NCBI RefSeq assembly: GCF_030272615.1
Contig: NC_081405.1
Location: 575,713,752-575,777,751 of the forward strand
DNA from: Cryptomeria japonica
Lineage: Eukaryota; Streptophyta; Pinopsida; Cupressales; Cupressaceae
Length of the DNA: 64,000 bases
Reading direction: 5' to 3'
The translations under genes and the position numbers were made by a program. Numbering within the stretch: the first letter of the stretch is position 1; each line of letters begins with the position of its first letter. The notes under the pieces were generated by a model. The model searched no databases. It was not told where the DNA came from and saw nothing but the letters and a program-made list of their open reading frames with translations. Shown here piece by piece: positions 1 to 11,711 of this stretch.

Positions 1-870
1 TCCATTTTGGGATATTGGATTTCACATTAGATAATTTCTTGACCACTCTATACATAGTCATTTTCTTAGATATCAACACCCCACCATTCAACGATGTTAT
101 CATATAGGTCAGCATTTAGGGTCCACATCTTCTCAAACATGAAGTGAAAATCTTGCCTTCTAGAGAGGGGGGAGATACTCAAAATAATCTGAAAGTGCTT
201 AGAGCCAATCCTTGAAAGAGAAGAGAGATAACAGTAAAATTCCATCATCTAGTGTAGGGAAAAGACCCCCCTATCCAACTTGACTTGAATAAGATCATAG
301 ACAATACGTCTAGTTTACCATGTAAATCCATCTCCATTAAGATCGAGATCCATTAAACTGAAAGAGTTAATCATGTTAGATAAATATTGCTTACTATCTT
401 TAGAGATTGGAGACCCTTCCATTTTCTCATCATTTTAAAATGAATTATTAAAGTCCCCAATCAAAATACAATTCTTATTTAGGAAAGACTATCTAGTATT
501 AATCAAAGAAGTCCAAAGGGCTTTTCTATAATTTTTACCATTTAGAGCATAAATGTTGGAAATGATCTAGGAAGAAGCATCTTTCATATTAGTAAATCTA
601 GTGGTAGCATGATTAGATGTAGATAAGATAGTTGTACCTTGGATAAGTCTTGGATTCCAAAAGGAGACAATAGCACCCGACCCACCATCAACAATAGAAC
701 AATGAACACCATAGTCCTTAAAAATAGCTAACTTCATTTTCTCCATTCTCCTAGAAGGTATTTTAGTTTCCTGAATGAGACAAATCTTTAGTTTATGATC
801 CCTCACTAGATTGTAGAGGAGATCATTCTTGTAGGGGTGATTAGGCCCCCTAATAGTCCAGGAGATAATC
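1..870 (-). pseudogene. LINE L1 ORF2 endonuclease remnant, truncated by window edge
   Basis: APE-type endonuclease of a LINE, which nicks the target to prime reverse transcription. On the minus strand, 806-567 reads as the early catalytic region (ICLIQETKI, the conserved Q-E-T metal-binding motif). About 480-430 gives ILIGDFN, the GDFN signature. About 330-280 gives DLDLNGDGFTW and LDRGVFS. At 120-66 FMFEKMW is the phrase that usually links the endonuclease to the RT. Several in-frame stops and frame changes are present. The RT domain would lie to the left of position 1. Confidence 0.8.
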
Positions 871-904
871 TACATTTAATAGGAGATGGGGTCCAAGGGA
901 TCCA

Positions 905-2005
905 ATCCCCATTTACTAAAGAGTTCTTTGGGCTCCATCTACAATCTCCTATTTTCTTTTCTCATCCTTGTTGAACATATTTGGTGGCCTTCCCACTCCT
1001 CTAGGTTCGGATCCATAGTACACTCTCTTTCTACTCCTAGATTTAACTCTAGTCGAGCTTGGGGTAGGGCCATTTCCCAAAGTAGAAGGGGAGATGTGTC
1101 TACGGTTTTGGGGTTTGACTTCAATAGAAGAATTGGAATTCTTCACCCATTGATTAGAGGAGTCCTTTTCTAATCACCCAATAATAGTATGAGAATTTAG
1201 GGGATCAGAGGCACTTCTCACATCCGCAATTATCTCAGGCTTGGAATCCTCCATGATAGGTATAGATATATCATCCTGACCATAGGATTCACAAAAAACC
1301 TATGGATTGGGAAGATGGGATTTTACTTGAGCAGAGGAGCCCATTTGACAAGCACCTTGAACCTTTAATGGACTTAGCTTGTCTGAAGGATGCTTATGGA
1401 TATCATCATTAAGAACCACCTTCCTAGATTTGTCTTCTTGTCCTAAAGGCATCTCTCCCTTAGAAGACAAGGTATGCTAGAACTCCCTATATGTAACCAA
1501 CTGGGATGATTTCTTTGCCCAATATATTTTCAAAGGGGATTTCTTTAGATAATCCCTATCCCAATGCTCAACTTTCTTATAGTGGAAACAAGTGAAGCTC
1601 ATGGACTCATATTCCACTTTCTGAACCCATTTCCCCAAATTTCAGTTCAAAGAAATTTCAAGGGGAAAATCGGCATATTTCTTAATATTAACACATAAAT
1701 GAGCATAAACATGTCTTCTGTTGGTCGTAATCATAGCATCCATAGACAAGATTTTACCAAAACAAGTAGCCAAACTAGAGAAAATCTCCTCATCTCAATA
1801 TTCCAAGGGTAGGCCAGGAAGGTGAACCCCAATGGGAGCTTCATTGCATTCCCAATCCTTAGGGTTAAAACCTAGTTCCCATTTTGGAAGCTCAAGAGGA
1901 TTTACCCAACATCCAGGGGCCTCCAGATAATATAGATCTTAAATCCTCATCACGAACAAATGAAAAGGAGAAAAAACCATTTGCCATAGCAACCACCTCA
2001 ATTTT
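905..2005 (-). pseudogene. LINE L1 ORF1 remnant (DUF4283-like plus zinc knuckle)
   Basis: ORF1 of plant L1 elements encodes an RNA-binding protein that coats the element RNA. Translating the minus strand from about 2000 leftward gives a DUF4283-type segment with the phrase LPGLPLEY followed by a stop and DEEIF. Next come GKWVQKVEYES and a knuckle at 1549-1590. The knuckle reads C-F-H-Y-K4-H-W-D-R-D-Y, so both the second and the last cysteine of CX2CX4HX4C are now tyrosine (TGT to TAT). The C-terminal part, around 949-1146, is basic and serine-rich. Stops and a frameshift interrupt it throughout. The endonuclease of ORF2 follows without a visible gap. Confidence 0.75.
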
Positions 2006-2034
2006 CAGTAAGAGTTAAATTACAGCTATCCCTC

Positions 2035-4755
2035 TAATAAATTATAGTTATCCCTCTCCTAAGATTTCTTGTGTGCAAGAAAATTATGACTTAGTGAACT
2101 ATCCTTCTCTCGTAAAATTCTCTCTTTTTAAAGACTTTATAACATTCATCATCTTATACATGTTTTCAATCTCACTTATAGTAGAGAATTTAACATGTCA
2201 TATTCAAATGCCTCATTTAATCTATCATGCCTTTAAATAACATTAATGGCTACTATGTTGCTCATCATTATGTGAGACTGGTACCTCACTTATTAGGGGC
2301 TCATTGTCATTCATGATGGTACAATTTCATGTGCAATCATACTTTTGGAAGAAACATAATAGCCTATTTCTATCTCATCTCTTGTCCCTATATATTGGGG
2401 GTAAGAGTGATTTCAAACATCTCTCCTTGAGATTAAAATCTTCCCTTTGTAAAGTAGTGCTTTCTATAAGTATTTCTTATTGATTGTAGAGGTGTATTCA
2501 TATTTGAATTCCTTCTCTCATATTGGAACAAGCATCCCTAATGGGGATCTTAAGTACATATCCATAATTGGGACATCCTCCTCCGTGTTGGGAGTCTTTG
2601 ATCACGCATCCATTTTTTTTCTTTATTGAGAGGTATCTTTTATAATAAATCCTTCTATTTTTTTGAACGTCCATGTCCCTGATGTGGACCTCTTGCATTC
2701 TTTAGAAGAATATTTCTATAAATAATATCTCTTTGATGTTAATCCAAACTATATTATTTTCCAATTTTCTTTATGGAGTTTTATTTTTGGATTATATCTC
2801 TTATGTTTGACGTCTCCCAAATCTAGACACTCTTTGTTGTGTTAGAATTGAGGTTTAGTTCTCTTTCTTACCAAAATATTCTTCATTACTTTTTAATCTT
2901 GTATCAAATCTTCTTGTGAGCATTTGTCATCAATCTTCTTTCACAATTCGACGTGGTAAACATGATACCCTATTTCAACTCACTAAAATTAGCAAGCCAG
3001 AGCAGGGGGGCATATAGGTACCCTCAAATTTTCATCACCTTCCTTAGTAAGCATTTAGGTGATTTTGTGATTTTATCTAACATGTGGTTTTGTAGGGTGC
3101 AGTTCATAACAGTGTCCTACAGAAGTCGTTGGGGGCTTCGTTTGACAACTTGTGGATATATAATTTTTCATGAATAATTACTCTTTACTTTAGTTTTCAT
3201 ATGCACATAGTATCATATGACTACTAAAGTGAAGGCTAAATATAGCGTCTTAAATGGTACACCCTTGATAGGGTGGTACAATTCTACGCTTAGTTTAGTA
3301 CTCGCCTTAGTGTGTTTTCATCTCACATTGTAATTTCCATTTAATCTTTTAATTAGATAATTTAATTAAATCAAAAGTCATATTTCATCACTTCATACGT
3401 CATAAAATTGGGCCTCTTACACTAAGTGTGCCCCTTTTTATTTTATTCCTCCAATAAATCATTAAATCATAAACCCTAAATATGTCCCATTTTGACCTTT
3501 AAGGCCTGATTTTGCATATCAAAACACCTTGAAATTAGTTGTAACCTTGAGATTCATTCTAATATCATATTATCTAACTGCATTGAAAATTTGGTGAAAA
3601 GTTGGCCAAACCATGTGCGCTTTTCACACAATCCCTAACTTTTTTCTCTAAATTTTGGGAGCACAGTTCTATGATATTATAATGCTTAACCCCAAGAAAT
3701 TTATAGGAAACTCAATCTCTAAGTCAGACTAAAGACAAAATTAGATCTATGGTTTCATACATAAGATCTTTCGTTCTTGATTTGAAGGCCTAAGGAAAAA
3801 CTAAGAAGCGAGCAATCAAGTTGGAACAATTTGGAAGGAGCCTTATATGCAGTGAAAGATAAGGTTATGTGGAGTCTTCAACAACATTCAACAACATTTC
3901 ACCAAGAATTAATCATCAATTAGGAGCCTTGAAGACATTGAATAAGAATAGGAGATGAGGGGCAAATATCTCTCCCTTGGGGATTGGTATGATTTAATTT
4001 GATTTTCATATCTTTGTATGAGCTTCTTTACACTTATTTTCACATTTGATTTGGAGAATTTTCATTTACATTTACATGAATTTAGGGTTTACTCTCCAAA
4101 GCATAGGGTAGATCTAGTTTCTTATAATTTAGGATCTTGAATATACACAAGGTTCTAGCATACACATTTTTAGTATATTATTGGTTATTTGTGGAGGTGG
4201 AAATCGCCAACACATGGGTTTAACTGAGGCAAAACCCTATATAGCCACCCAAATCCTCTCTTTTCAACTATAGTGCAGGTAGAGGTACCCCAAATAACTT
4301 ACAAATATGTTGAAGGCACAAGGACAACCCAAAAGCTTTAGATTTGCCCTAATCCATCAGGGAAAAGGTTGTCATGCCATGGTCCTGCCCTAGATAGGGG
4401 GGTGGAACCTTGGTGCCCCTCAAATTCAGTGAATTTTGGCAAGGTGTAGGTTCAGGATTTGAGGATTTCAGCCCTTCAGTTGTAGCTTTTTGTAAGAACA
4501 TCAGGGACAGGGGCGTGGCACCCTGGTCCTCATCAATTTGCTCCATCTTTCAGCATCACATCCAAATTCTCCCCCATTCTCTACTTTCATTATCTCAGTT
4601 TCACATATACAAGTTTGTGCAATTTTAGTTCATATGTCTTTCATTATTTATCTCCTAGTCTAGTTGATTAGTCAAACCCTATATTTCTCATCATATACAA
4701 CAAGATGAATAGAAATACTAAGAGATAATCCTTGGCTCTCTCTTTCTCACAAGAC
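2035..4755 (+). repeat. Left arm of large inverted repeat (repeat family R, copy 1)
   Basis: This non-coding stretch is the reverse complement of 6495-8767 plus 4757-4980. For example, the text around 2240-2530 matches the complement of 8260-8570 with about one difference in ten bases. Its inner end (4430-4755) has no partner in the right arm but matches the complement of 29166-29490 in a third copy. It contains no ORF with a recognised domain. It lies between LINE L1 and the right arm. Because copy 3 sits just upstream of G1 coding sequence, R may be the LTR and leader of that Gypsy family; that is inference. Confidence 0.75.
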
Positions 4756-4756
4756 G

Positions 4757-7700
4757 TAGTCAAAATTCACCAAAAATGAAGGGGACCTGGGCACCCTGCC
4801 CCTATCCTGGGTAGGACTAGGGCACCACATCCATGTCTCTGATGGATTGGGGAAGATCTAAGGCCTTATAATAGTTCTTGTGCATTTTTCTAATCTGAGA
4901 TGCCTTTCGGGTACCTGTTTCTGCACCTGCAACTAAAAAGAGAGAAGTTGGTGACGTAGAGAGAATTTACTCACACCTACTTGTGGCTACCTTATCTTGG
5001 TATCTCATCAAGGCTACACTAGAACCAACCAATCATCCCACACCCCCATACCCTCCAAGGGTCTTCAAAGGCTTCTTCTAACCTTCTCCTAAGGTCTTTG
5101 AACTAGGACAAGCCCTGTGTTGTTAAGAGTTCCAAACTATTCCTTAAGGAACCTTGACTACTCACTCTCTCCACACTCAACCTATGAGGTCAACCCATCC
5201 ACCATAGGATCTTCAACACACACACCCCTACACAAGGACAAATGATTTTGGATATGTGACCACATCTTCACATACTCCAAGAATCCTAAACATTATCCAT
5301 CTTGTGCTTTTTTAGTAAAATAGCACTTTAAACTGGTTAAGGAGAACCTATAGCTTTTCCAAACCGGTTTTCCCTAGTTAACTCCTTATTCATCCAAACA
5401 AGCCTAGGAATTGTTTACCTTTATGGATACACTTTTAAAATTTATCCACAATATCTATGAACTAGAGATGGTTTCTTCCTCTATTACAGTTACCCTTATA
5501 GGCCTAAACAAACCTAATTGCCCCTTTCTAGGCCTAAAAACAAGGAATTGAACCAAAAGCTTCACCACTCACTTTTCCTTAGTAAAATGTAGATATTATG
5601 AAGTCCTTGTACCCATGTGTAACTCCAATCCAACTCCTTTCCAACTCCATTCACCAATTCATCACACTTGGGGTTGGTTTCTAGTGTTGTCCCGCTTGCC
5701 AACTCAATGTGCCAAGCCTAGGGTTTGGCGGTAAATCCTTGTTCCAGCTCCTCCTGTCTCAAAGCTGAAACAAACACATTATTTACATTTCCCCCTAACA
5801 TTCCACAAGGTTTCAGATCGAGGTCCACTATGGAATGCTAGGTTTAAGGCATTTTATTCAAAACCCTAGGTTTTAGGGAATCCTTCACCCGCCTATAACA
5901 AAATTGCAATATCTCACAAGATATAAAACTTCAAGACTTTAATTTGGAATAAGACTAATGATTCATGCACCCGTCTTGGTGTTTTAAATCCATATAGGGT
6001 CATGCCAATGGAAGAGCAGCAACAACATGTTAAAGACACAATGTTTGGGAACTCTACTTGTTAATTTTCCTTCCAAACATTCAACAACAAATACCCTTGG
6101 AATTTTCAAGCCTTATATTAGCTTTGGAGTGGTTACAACCTCCTACAACTGATTGGAATAACAAATTAGTTGTTGGTGTACAAGATTGGTAAAATATTGC
6201 AATGTTGCTATCAGTAACTTTTGCAACTTTTACAACTTTTGTATTGGGTGAGCAACTTTTCTCTAATCCAAAGCTTGGTCACTTCCACATGACTCGCATG
6301 ACCTCAACAACACTTTCTATTCCCTCCTAGACATGCAAACAAGCAAAAATGACTCAAAACCTATCATGGCACCCATAAGAGCCTATGAGCCAACATCGGC
6401 TAAGCAATCACTATTAGGGTCCTTACAAGTCTTGATCACACACATCACCACAAATAGGTCCTTACATAGAAACTAATAGGATTCAATCAAACCTCTGTGT
6501 TAGTGATTTCCAGCTCCACAAATAGCTGATAATGTACTAAAAAATTATGTGCTATAACCTTGTGTGCATGCAAGATCTGAAATGATAAGAAACAATAGAT
6601 ACCCTATACTCTGGAGAGTAAACCCTAAATGCACGTAAATATAAATGATAATTATCCAAATCAAATGTTATAAAATATGTAAAGCATGAATGTAAATGTT
6701 TAAATAAATATAAACAAGCTCATACAAAGACATGAAAATAACATGAAATTATATTGATCCCCAAGGGAGATATATTTACCACTAGATCTCCTATTACTCT
6801 GCAATATCATCAAGGCTCCTAATTGTTGATGAATGCTTGATGAAATGTTGTTGAATGTTGTTGATTTTTTTTTTAAACTAGGCATAGGCTTCTCTTTCAC
6901 TACATAGAAGGCTCCTTAAAATTTTCTACAACTTGATTTCTTGCTTCTTAGTTTTCCTCTTAGGTTTTCCTTAGGCCTTCAAATCAAGAAAGAGATCTAT
7001 TGTGTATGAAAACCTAGATCTTAATTTCATCTTTAGACCAACTTAGAGATTGAATTTCCTGCCAATTTATTGGGTTTAATAATTATAATATCATAGAATT
7101 ATGTTCCCCAAATTTTGGGAAAAAAGTCGGGGATCGTGTGCAAAGTGTAGATGGTCCAACCAAGTTTTCACCAAATGTTTAGGGATATTAGATATGATGA
7201 TATTAGATCTAATCCCAAAGTTACAGCTGATTTCAAGGTGTTTTGATATACAAAATTGGGCCTTAAAGATCAAAATAGGATATAATTAGGGTCTATGATT
7301 TAATGATTTATTGAAGGAATAAAATAGAAAGGAGAACACTTAGGGTAAAGGGCCAAATTTTATGATGTGTGAAGTGATTAAATATGACTTTAAATTTAAT
7401 TTAATTAATTAATTAATGTCTTAAGGCAAAATTACAATGTAAAATGCAAAAACACTAAGGCAGGTGCTAAACTAAGTGTATAATTGTACCACCCTAGCAA
7501 GGGTGTATAATTTACGATGCAAAATTTAGCCCCCACTTTAGTGGTCATATGAAACTACATGCATATGAAAGATAATGTAAAGAGTAAACATTCATGAAAA
7601 ATGATATATCCACAAGTTGTCAGACAAAGCCCCCAACGGCATCTACAGTACACAGTTAGTAACTGCACCCTACAAAACCACATGTTAGATAAAATAAAAA

Positions 7701-8767
7701 ATCACCTAAATTCTTACTAAGGAAGGTGATGAAAATCCAAGGGTAGCTATATGCCATCCCCTGCCCCCATTTTGGCTTGCTAATTTTAGTGAGTTGAAAT
7801 AGGGTATCATGTTTACCACATCGAATTATGAAAGAAGATTGATGACAAATTATCACAAGAAGATTTGATACAAGATCAAAAACTAATGGAGAATCTTCTG
7901 GTAAGAAAGAGAACTAAACCTCAATTCCAACATAGAAAAGAGTGTGCAAATTTGAGAGCTCTCAAACACAAGATGAAAGATTAAATGGAAACAAATTCAA
8001 CATATGTAATCCAAAAATGCAACTCCATAAAGTAAATTGGAAAAGAATGGAGGATTGGAATGACATCAAAGAGATTATTTATAGAAATACTCTAGTAAAG
8101 AAAGCTAGAGGTCCTCACCAGGGACATGAACATTCACAAAATAGAAGGATTTATTTTAAAAGATACTACTCAATGAAGAAAAGAAATTGATAAATGATCA
8201 AAGACTCCAAACACAAGGAAGGAGGTCGTAATTAAGGATATGTACTTAAGATACCCATTAGGGATTCTTGTTCCAATATGAGAGAAGTAATTCAAATATG
8301 AATACACCTCTACAATCAATAAGAAGTCCTTATAGAAGACACTGCTTTACAAAGGTTAGATTTTAATATTAAGGAGAGATGTTTGAAATCACTCTTGCCC
8401 CCAATACATAGGAAGAAGAGATGAGATGGAAATATGCTATTATGTTGCTTCCAAAATTATGATTGCATGTGAAATTGTACAATCATGTATGACAATGATC
8501 CCCCTATAAGTGAGCTACCAATGTCACAAAATGATGAGAAAAATAATATTCATTAATGTTATTTAAAGACATAATAGATTGAATGAGGTATTTGAATATG
8601 ACATGTTAAAATCTCTACTATAAGTGAGATTAAAAACATGTATAAGATGATGAATGTTATAAAGTGTTTAGAAAGAGAGAAGTTTATAGGAGAAGAATAG
8701 GCCACTAATTCATACTTTTCTTGCATATAAGATATCTTAGGAGAGGGATAAGTGTGATTTATTATAG
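4757..8767 (-). repeat. Right arm of large inverted repeat (repeat family R, copy 2)
   Basis: Inverted partner of the left arm. 4757-4980 pairs with about 4440-4220, and 6495-8767 pairs with about 4215-2035. The block between them (4985-6495) has no counterpart in the left arm. The similarity stops at about 8767, exactly where decayed minus-strand G1 coding sequence begins. Read on the minus strand, the repeat therefore follows G1 coding sequence directly, as a 3' LTR would if most of pol had been deleted. No convincing TG...CA ends or target duplication were seen at the outer ends. Confidence 0.7.
4985..6495. other. 1.5 kb segment unique to the right arm; no gene seen
   Basis: This segment interrupts the right arm relative to the left arm and to the third copy at 29166-30745. 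It has frequent stops in all frames, and no transposon protein, terminal inverted repeat or LTR end was recognised. It is either an insertion into this copy or a segment lost from the other two. Confidence 0.5.
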
Positions 8768-9925
8768 TCTTAGAAGAAGATATTTTAGAATGAGTAGAAT
8801 ATAAAGTCTCATAAGAAATCGCTTGAGGAGATTCATAAAGAGATTTCTTCATCACCAAGATTTCCTAATGAGGGGGATGAGTGTTGAAAGAAGTAGAATA
8901 TGGTTTAATTAAGGTGAGGTCATCATCACTACTAAATATAGAATTCACATTGAGAGATGGTCTTTTATATACATTGGTGGGCTTAGAGGTATCATATCCA
9001 AGTGCAAATGAATCGTCATCTACGTGTTGTTCTAAAGGAACTTTAATTCCTTATTCATTTGCACCACAACCACTACCATCATAGCCACTCTTAGCTAAAA
9101 TGTGAAAACCCAAACCGTAAAGGGATGCCAAATCAGAAAGATATGGTTGTGACTCATAGATCTCAATGCTATATGAATTAGAGGAAGGATTTGAAAAATC
9201 ATTTGAATTAAAAGCAGCCACAAAGTGGTTACTTAGTTGTTTAGAGAAAGTGGGTTGCTCTTTCGGTTCCTCCTTATATTTATCCTTCTCACTCTTATAT
9301 CCTTTCAAAGATACCCTATACTCTCCTAAAAAAGTAGGGTTAAAGTCTAGAGATCCCCATCATCATCTGAGAGAACTCCTTCTGGAGAAAATATATCCTT
9401 GGGAGGATATTTTAATTGAATATAAGAATCAAGAGTACTAGAAGGAACATAATCATTAAGGAAATAGATATATTTGAAGAAGTAGGAGGATTAGGAGAAG
9501 AACGGGAAATAGTTGAACAAGAAGATCTAGTTTATAATGGAGCTTGAAGATTGGTATCAGCTAACAAGGTGTATTTCTTATTATTATAAATGAACTTGAA
9601 TTTCCTAAGAAAAGTTGAGGGGACAAATTGCATGGTATGAATCCATGGTCTTCCTAATAGAGGGTTATATGTCAAATTACTAGGAATGACATTAATAGGT
9701 GTAGGTAAAGTAATAGGACCTATTTTAATAGGAAAGGTTATGACACCTAAATATGGTTTAGCAACATTATCAAAGCCTCAAATAGAAATAGAAGTGGGTT
9801 TAATGAGAGAACGATCCACTTTAATCTTATCCAATAAGTCTACACCACAAACATGTTGGGAAATGCACACTCCAATGAGAAATTGTAGGTGATTAAAGGT
9901 ATTGTCATTGATGGAAACCTTACAA
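8768..9925 (-). pseudogene. G1 protease C-terminal half and G-patch-like linker
   Basis: Minus-strand continuation of the Gypsy polyprotein. From 9925 leftward the translation shows the second half of a retroviral-type aspartic protease, with YNPLLGRPWIHTM followed by VPST, the hallmark phrase of plant Gypsy proteases. Farther on (about 9140-9050) comes GYDGSGCGANE, which resembles the G-patch motif often found after the protease in plant Gypsy elements. The reading frame then runs to about 8768, where repeat R begins. There are scattered stops and frame changes. The N-terminal half of the protease lies across the Copia insertion at 11712-11981. Confidence 0.75.
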
Positions 9926-9930
9926 TCATA
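9926..9930. repeat. Target-site duplication TCATA, left copy (C1)
   Basis: TCATA directly before the TG start of the C1 LTR. The same five bases occur at 11707-11711 on the other side of C1. Confidence 0.8.
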
Positions 9931-10628
9931 TGACTCTAGCACTAGCACCGGAAGACTCTACATTGGCATACAGTTCACCGGCATTGAAAAGATTGATTAT
10001 CGACACCCTAGCCAATAGGATTTTGTTTATTGTATTTTGTAATTAATTGTAATATCCTTTTGTAAGCTGAGAAGGGATATTGTAATAAGGCTTATATATA
10101 AGTATTAGATATTAGAGAATAGTTGTAAGAGGATTTGAAGATGGATATCATGTGTGAATATTTAGGCAGATTGTAAAGTAAGGTTTATGATTATTCCAGA
10201 GCTTAAACTGGTACTAAACCTGGCATAACATATCCTGATCTGAAGCAGTACTTGACATTGTATCTATATAATCCACTTTTGTAAGTCAGTGAGACTTCTC
10301 TTTTGTATTTAAGTAGTGAGATTTAGGCAGTTGGCCTTCCTACATGTGCAAGCCCCTATTGTAACTAAAATATTCACTTATTGGCCAGTAAGCGAATATT
10401 GTGGGTTACAAATCCCACCGAGGTTTTTCCCGCATCGGGTTTCCTCGTTGAAAATATTATGTTATGGTGTGCTTTCTATGTTGTGATTGTTGTTCTTATT
10501 TAATGAATTGATTCTTGTTTACCGGTATACTATTTTGATATGCAATTCATTTAATAAGTTAAGAAAATCCATTAATCGACAAGATACTGATTCACCCCTC
10601 CTTCTTAGTATCTTTGGGAATCCTAACA
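9931..10628 (+). repeat. C1 LTR (plus orientation)
   Basis: Begins TGACTC and ends TCCTAACA at 10628, two bases before the primer-binding site. It contains the Copia-type phrase CCCACCGAGGTTTTTCCC near 10411-10430. A related phrase occurs in the solo LTR at 30746-31949, and both share a CCTTCCTA-type stretch followed by GCCCC. About 0.7 kb long. No second copy was found in the window. Confidence 0.75.
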
Positions 10629-10630
10629 AT

Positions 10631-10642
10631 TGGTATCAGAGC
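10631..10642 (+). promoter_or_regulatory. C1 primer-binding site (initiator Met tRNA)
   Basis: TGGTATCAGAGC, the standard plant Copia primer-binding site complementary to the 3' end of initiator methionyl-tRNA, two bases after the LTR. It fixes the orientation of this LTR as plus. Confidence 0.9.
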
Positions 10643-10644
10643 TT

Positions 10645-11580
10645 GTTTGTGTCAAATACAGTAAACCTCCTATCATAGATTTGTATCTAGTCCGATTAAT
10701 AGGTGTAGATTCATCCTTCAAATATAATTTATCAGTTGTAGGCATAGGTGTACTTACCAGTTTATAGTTTTCCATGCCAAATTTCTTTATTAATTCATTC
10801 AAGTACTTAGATTGACATAGGAATATACCTTTATCAGTCTGTGAAATCTGCAATCCTAAAAAGAATTTTACCTCTCCAATCATAGACATTTCAAATTCTT
10901 GCTACATTTTGTTAGAAAAGTCTTTACACAAATCATTTCCTCCTCCAAAGATTATATCATCAACAAAAACTTCAATAATGAAAATGTCATCATTAGTCAC
11001 TTTGTTGTATAGATTTTTGTCAGCATTACCTTTAGTGTAGCCAAGCTTCAAAATATATTTGTCCAGCCTAGCATACCAAGCTCTAGGAGCTTGTTTTAGT
11101 CCATATAAAGATTTCCATAACCTGCAAACCATGTTTTTGTTATCTATCAAAGAAAAACCATCAAGTTTCTCTATGTAAACTTCTTCTTTAAGAACTCCAT
11201 TTAGAATTGCACATTTAACATCCATTTGATATACTTTATAGTTCTTGTGTGTTGCAAAAGACAATAAAAGTTTGATTGCATCAATTCTAGCTACTGGTGC
11301 AAAGGTTTCATTGTAATCAATTCCTTCTTTTTGAGAATATCCCTTACACACCAATCTTGCTTTGTTTCTAATTACGATGCCATCTTCATTAAGTTTAATT
11401 CTGAAAACCCATTTACTTCCAATTACATTTTTGTCTTTAGGTTGGGGAACTAATGACCAAGTGTTATTCCTTTCAATTTGTTCCAATTCATCTTCCATAA
11501 CTTTAATCAAATATTTATCTTCACATGCCTCATTAATTGATGTAGGTTCAATTTGAGAAATAAGGCATATCTCCCCCTTT
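10645..11580 (-). pseudogene. C1 Copia reverse transcriptase (inverted relative to its LTR)
   Basis: Minus-strand Copia RT with few lesions. In order it shows [32 protein letters not shown], the finger phrase [12 protein letters not shown] (normally DVK-x-AFLNG), [13 protein letters not shown], and the catalytic box as VFVDDIIFG (YVDD changed to FVDD). After a single stop near 10900 come FFLGLQI and KYLNELIKKFG. It ends at YKSMIGGLLYL right next to the primer-binding site, so RNase H is missing. The gag, protease and integrase genes that should precede it are also missing. Confidence 0.9.
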
Positions 11581-11706
11581 GACATTGATGGCAACACTCG
11601 TGAGAAAAAGCCAAATAGTGTATCCAAAAAGTATTTTACCAAAACTGTGTTATCAAAATTTTCTACTCCAAAAATGTGTGCTCCCCTGAGCTGGTGATCT
11701 CTTCTG

Positions 11707-11711
11707 TCATA
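11707..11711. repeat. Target-site duplication TCATA, right copy (C1)
   Basis: Identical to 9926-9930. Discounting one copy and C1 keeps the G1 protease in frame. Confidence 0.8.

Larger units (their letters stand above)
1..2010 (-). mobile_element. LINE L1: 5' part of a plant L1-type non-LTR retrotransposon
   Basis: Minus-strand non-LTR retrotransposon that enters the window near 2010 and runs off the left edge. Reading leftward it has an ORF1 with a DUF4283-like segment and a zinc knuckle, then the endonuclease start of ORF2. The reverse transcriptase must lie outside the window. The element is dead: stops and frameshifts interrupt both ORFs. The 5' end abuts the left arm of the palindrome that begins at 2035. 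Confidence 0.85.
9931..11706. mobile_element. C1: rearranged Ty1/Copia element inserted in G1 protease
   Basis: A 1.8 kb Copia remnant flanked by TCATA. It has a plus-strand 5' LTR and primer-binding site (9931-10642) followed immediately by a reverse transcriptase in the opposite orientation (11580-10645). The right end (11580-11706) is not an LTR. Read on the minus strand it includes AAAGGGGGAGAT, which resembles a Copia polypurine tract. The clean 5-bp duplication indicates that both ends entered G1 together or that any rearrangement did not touch them. Confidence 0.75.

Noticed and set aside
2035-8767. Mutator-type DNA transposon with long terminal inverted repeats
   Set aside because: No 9-11 bp target duplication at the outer ends and no transposase between the arms; the third copy at 29166-30745 is not in an inverted pair.
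9166-9441. Plus-strand ORF over the G1 fragment
   Set aside because: Shadow of the minus-strand G-patch-like region; no recognisable features.
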